A stretch of DNA of 32,718 bases from contig CAYLNK010000034.1 in assembly GCA_964384675.1 (NCBI GenBank), positions 1 through 32,718 on the forward strand, read 5' to 3'. This document shows, in pieces, positions 32,032-32,718 of this stretch; within the stretch, counting starts at the first letter, position 1, and every line of letters starts with the position of its first letter. The position numbers and the translations under genes are program-made. The notes under the pieces are model-generated. The model did no database searches. It was not told where the DNA came from and was given only the letters and a program-made list of their open reading frames with translations. This stretch comes from CAYLNK01 sp964384675. GTDB lineage: Bacteria; Acidobacteriota; Thermoanaerobaculia; UBA5066.

Positions 32032-32718
32032 GGGCGCTCCATCCCGACGGGGCGCACCACGATCACTCCAGACATGCGCTGTCTCCTCAGGAAGAGGTCC
32101 AGCTCCTCCTCCACCACGCTCCCGCGGCTCCGGGTGGCGTGGCGCAGCCGCCACCCGCCGTCGCCCGCGACGAGGAGGCCGCAGTGGAAGACGTCCAGGT
32201 TCCGGCGCGTGGAGGCGAAGAAGATCAGGTCGCCGGTGGCGAGGCGGGACGCCAAACGGCCCAGCTGGCCCTTCGGCACGCACGTGAAGCGTGCCCGCGA
32301 AGGCGGGAGCCCGGGCACGACGTCGAGCCGCCGCTCGAGCCGGGTCCCGGGGAGTCCCGTCCGCATCTTCCGCACCACACCGAGCCGCGTGCTGGCGCGG
32401 ATCCAGCCCGTCATGTAGTGGTTCCGGCTCCGCCAGCGGACCTCGCCGCCGTCGTACCGGATCCGGCGGAGCCAGCCGGCGAAATCGTCCGCTCGGGCGG
32501 AGAGGGCGAGCGCGAGGACCGTCTCCACGTAGGTCACGCAGTCGAACCGCTCGAGCGACGCGGTGAAGGCCTCCGGCGTCTCGGCCGATCCGACGAGCCC
32601 GTGCGCCTCGTACGGGCAGCCGAGGAGAGCCTTCGAGAGCGCGTCCACACGGGCGCCGACGGCGCGGTGGGCCTTCGCCGCCGCGAGGAGCCGCCGCGCA
32701 CGGCCGGCGTCGAGGCCC
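32028..32718 (-). CDS. DUF1460 (NlpC/P60-like) amidase-type protein, N-terminus beyond the window
   Basis: About 229 residues are visible and the frame stays open to the right edge (GLDAGRARRLLAAAKAHRAVGARVDALSK), so the true start lies outside. RFDCVTYVETVLALALSARADDFAGWLRRIRYDGGEVRWRSRNHYMTGWI, about 40 residues into the readable part, holds the family's Cys. LIFFASTRRNLDVFHCGLLV has the His. These are signatures of DUF1460, whose solved members have a cysteine-amidase fold and are described as N-acetylmuramoyl-L-alanine amidase-like. A GTG at 32648 would give a shortened protein and is probably internal. It is the first visible gene of the coupled operon and ends with a TGA that overlaps the GT2 GTG. 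Confidence 0.86.
   Translation of the reverse strand, partial: GLDAGRARRLLAAAKAHRAVGARVDALSKALLGCPYEAHGLVGSAETPEAFTASLERFDCVTYVETVLALALSARADDFAGWLRRIRYDGGEVRWRSRNHYMTGWIRASTRLGVVRKMRTGLPGTRLERRLDVVPGLPPSRARFTCVPKGQLGRLASRLATGDLIFFASTRRNLDVFHCGLLVAGDGGWRLRHATRSRGSVVEEELDLFLRRQRMSGVIVVRPVGMERP

Noticed and set aside
1..32718. CRISPR array, tRNA/rRNA genes, insertion sequences or prophage remnants
   Set aside because: No regularly spaced direct repeats, tRNA cloverleaf, transposase, integrase or flanking target duplications were recognised.

Overview
This is a very GC-rich (roughly 70% by eye), gene-dense bacterial chromosome window. It holds 20 complete protein genes and two cut by the window edges (22 in all), and no gene-free stretch longer than about 150 bp. 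The gene content suggests a Gram-negative member of Acidobacteriota or a related phylum: a TIGR02999-type ECF sigma factor beside a large Ser/Thr kinase with a C-terminal PD40 propeller, a TonB receptor, YCF48-like and SpoIID/DUF1460 proteins, and many GTG starts. The taxonomic call is an inference. I saw no rRNA, tRNA, CRISPR array, insertion sequence or phage gene.

Layout. (1) 1-1160: a SnoaL-fused ECF sigma gene (cut by the window edge) diverges from a DoxX-like membrane gene. The gap carries a near-exact match to the ECF41 promoter consensus facing doxX. (2) 1200-6255: a phosphorelay operon of Cache-PAS histidine kinase, single-domain receiver and REC-PAS-PAS-HK-REC hybrid kinase, joined by 4-bp stop/start overlaps. 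(3) 6268-9553, minus strand: a SulP-STAS transporter followed by a secreted esterase with a lipocalin-like tail. (4) 9645-11782: a NatA/NatB-type ABC exporter pair, closed by a strong hairpin. (5) 11826-17540: a candidate signalling island. It contains a secreted tandem DJ-1/PfpI protein, the ECF sigma factor, the PD40 Ser/Thr kinase and a CHAP-like cysteine hydrolase. A 62-bp element, 52/62 identical, lies upstream of both the DJ-1/PfpI gene and the CHAP-like gene. (6) 17657-25193: a TonB-dependent receptor, a 1479-residue secreted metalloprotease-like protein with a duplicated C-terminal module, and a six-repeat YCF48-like propeller. (7) 25183-28671: an RsbU-type phosphatase, and an AraC regulator divergent from an NmrA-type oxidoreductase. 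(8) 28635-32718, minus strand: a translationally coupled four-gene operon of DUF1460 amidase-like, GT2-like, DUF4922 (GalT/Ap4A-phosphorylase-like) and SpoIID/LytB genes, probably acting on peptidoglycan or muropeptides.

The two places where genes most plausibly act together in a little-described way are the kinase/sigma island with its duplicated upstream element and the DUF1460-GT2-DUF4922-SpoIID operon. The function of each is inferred from families and layout, not shown by the sequence alone.
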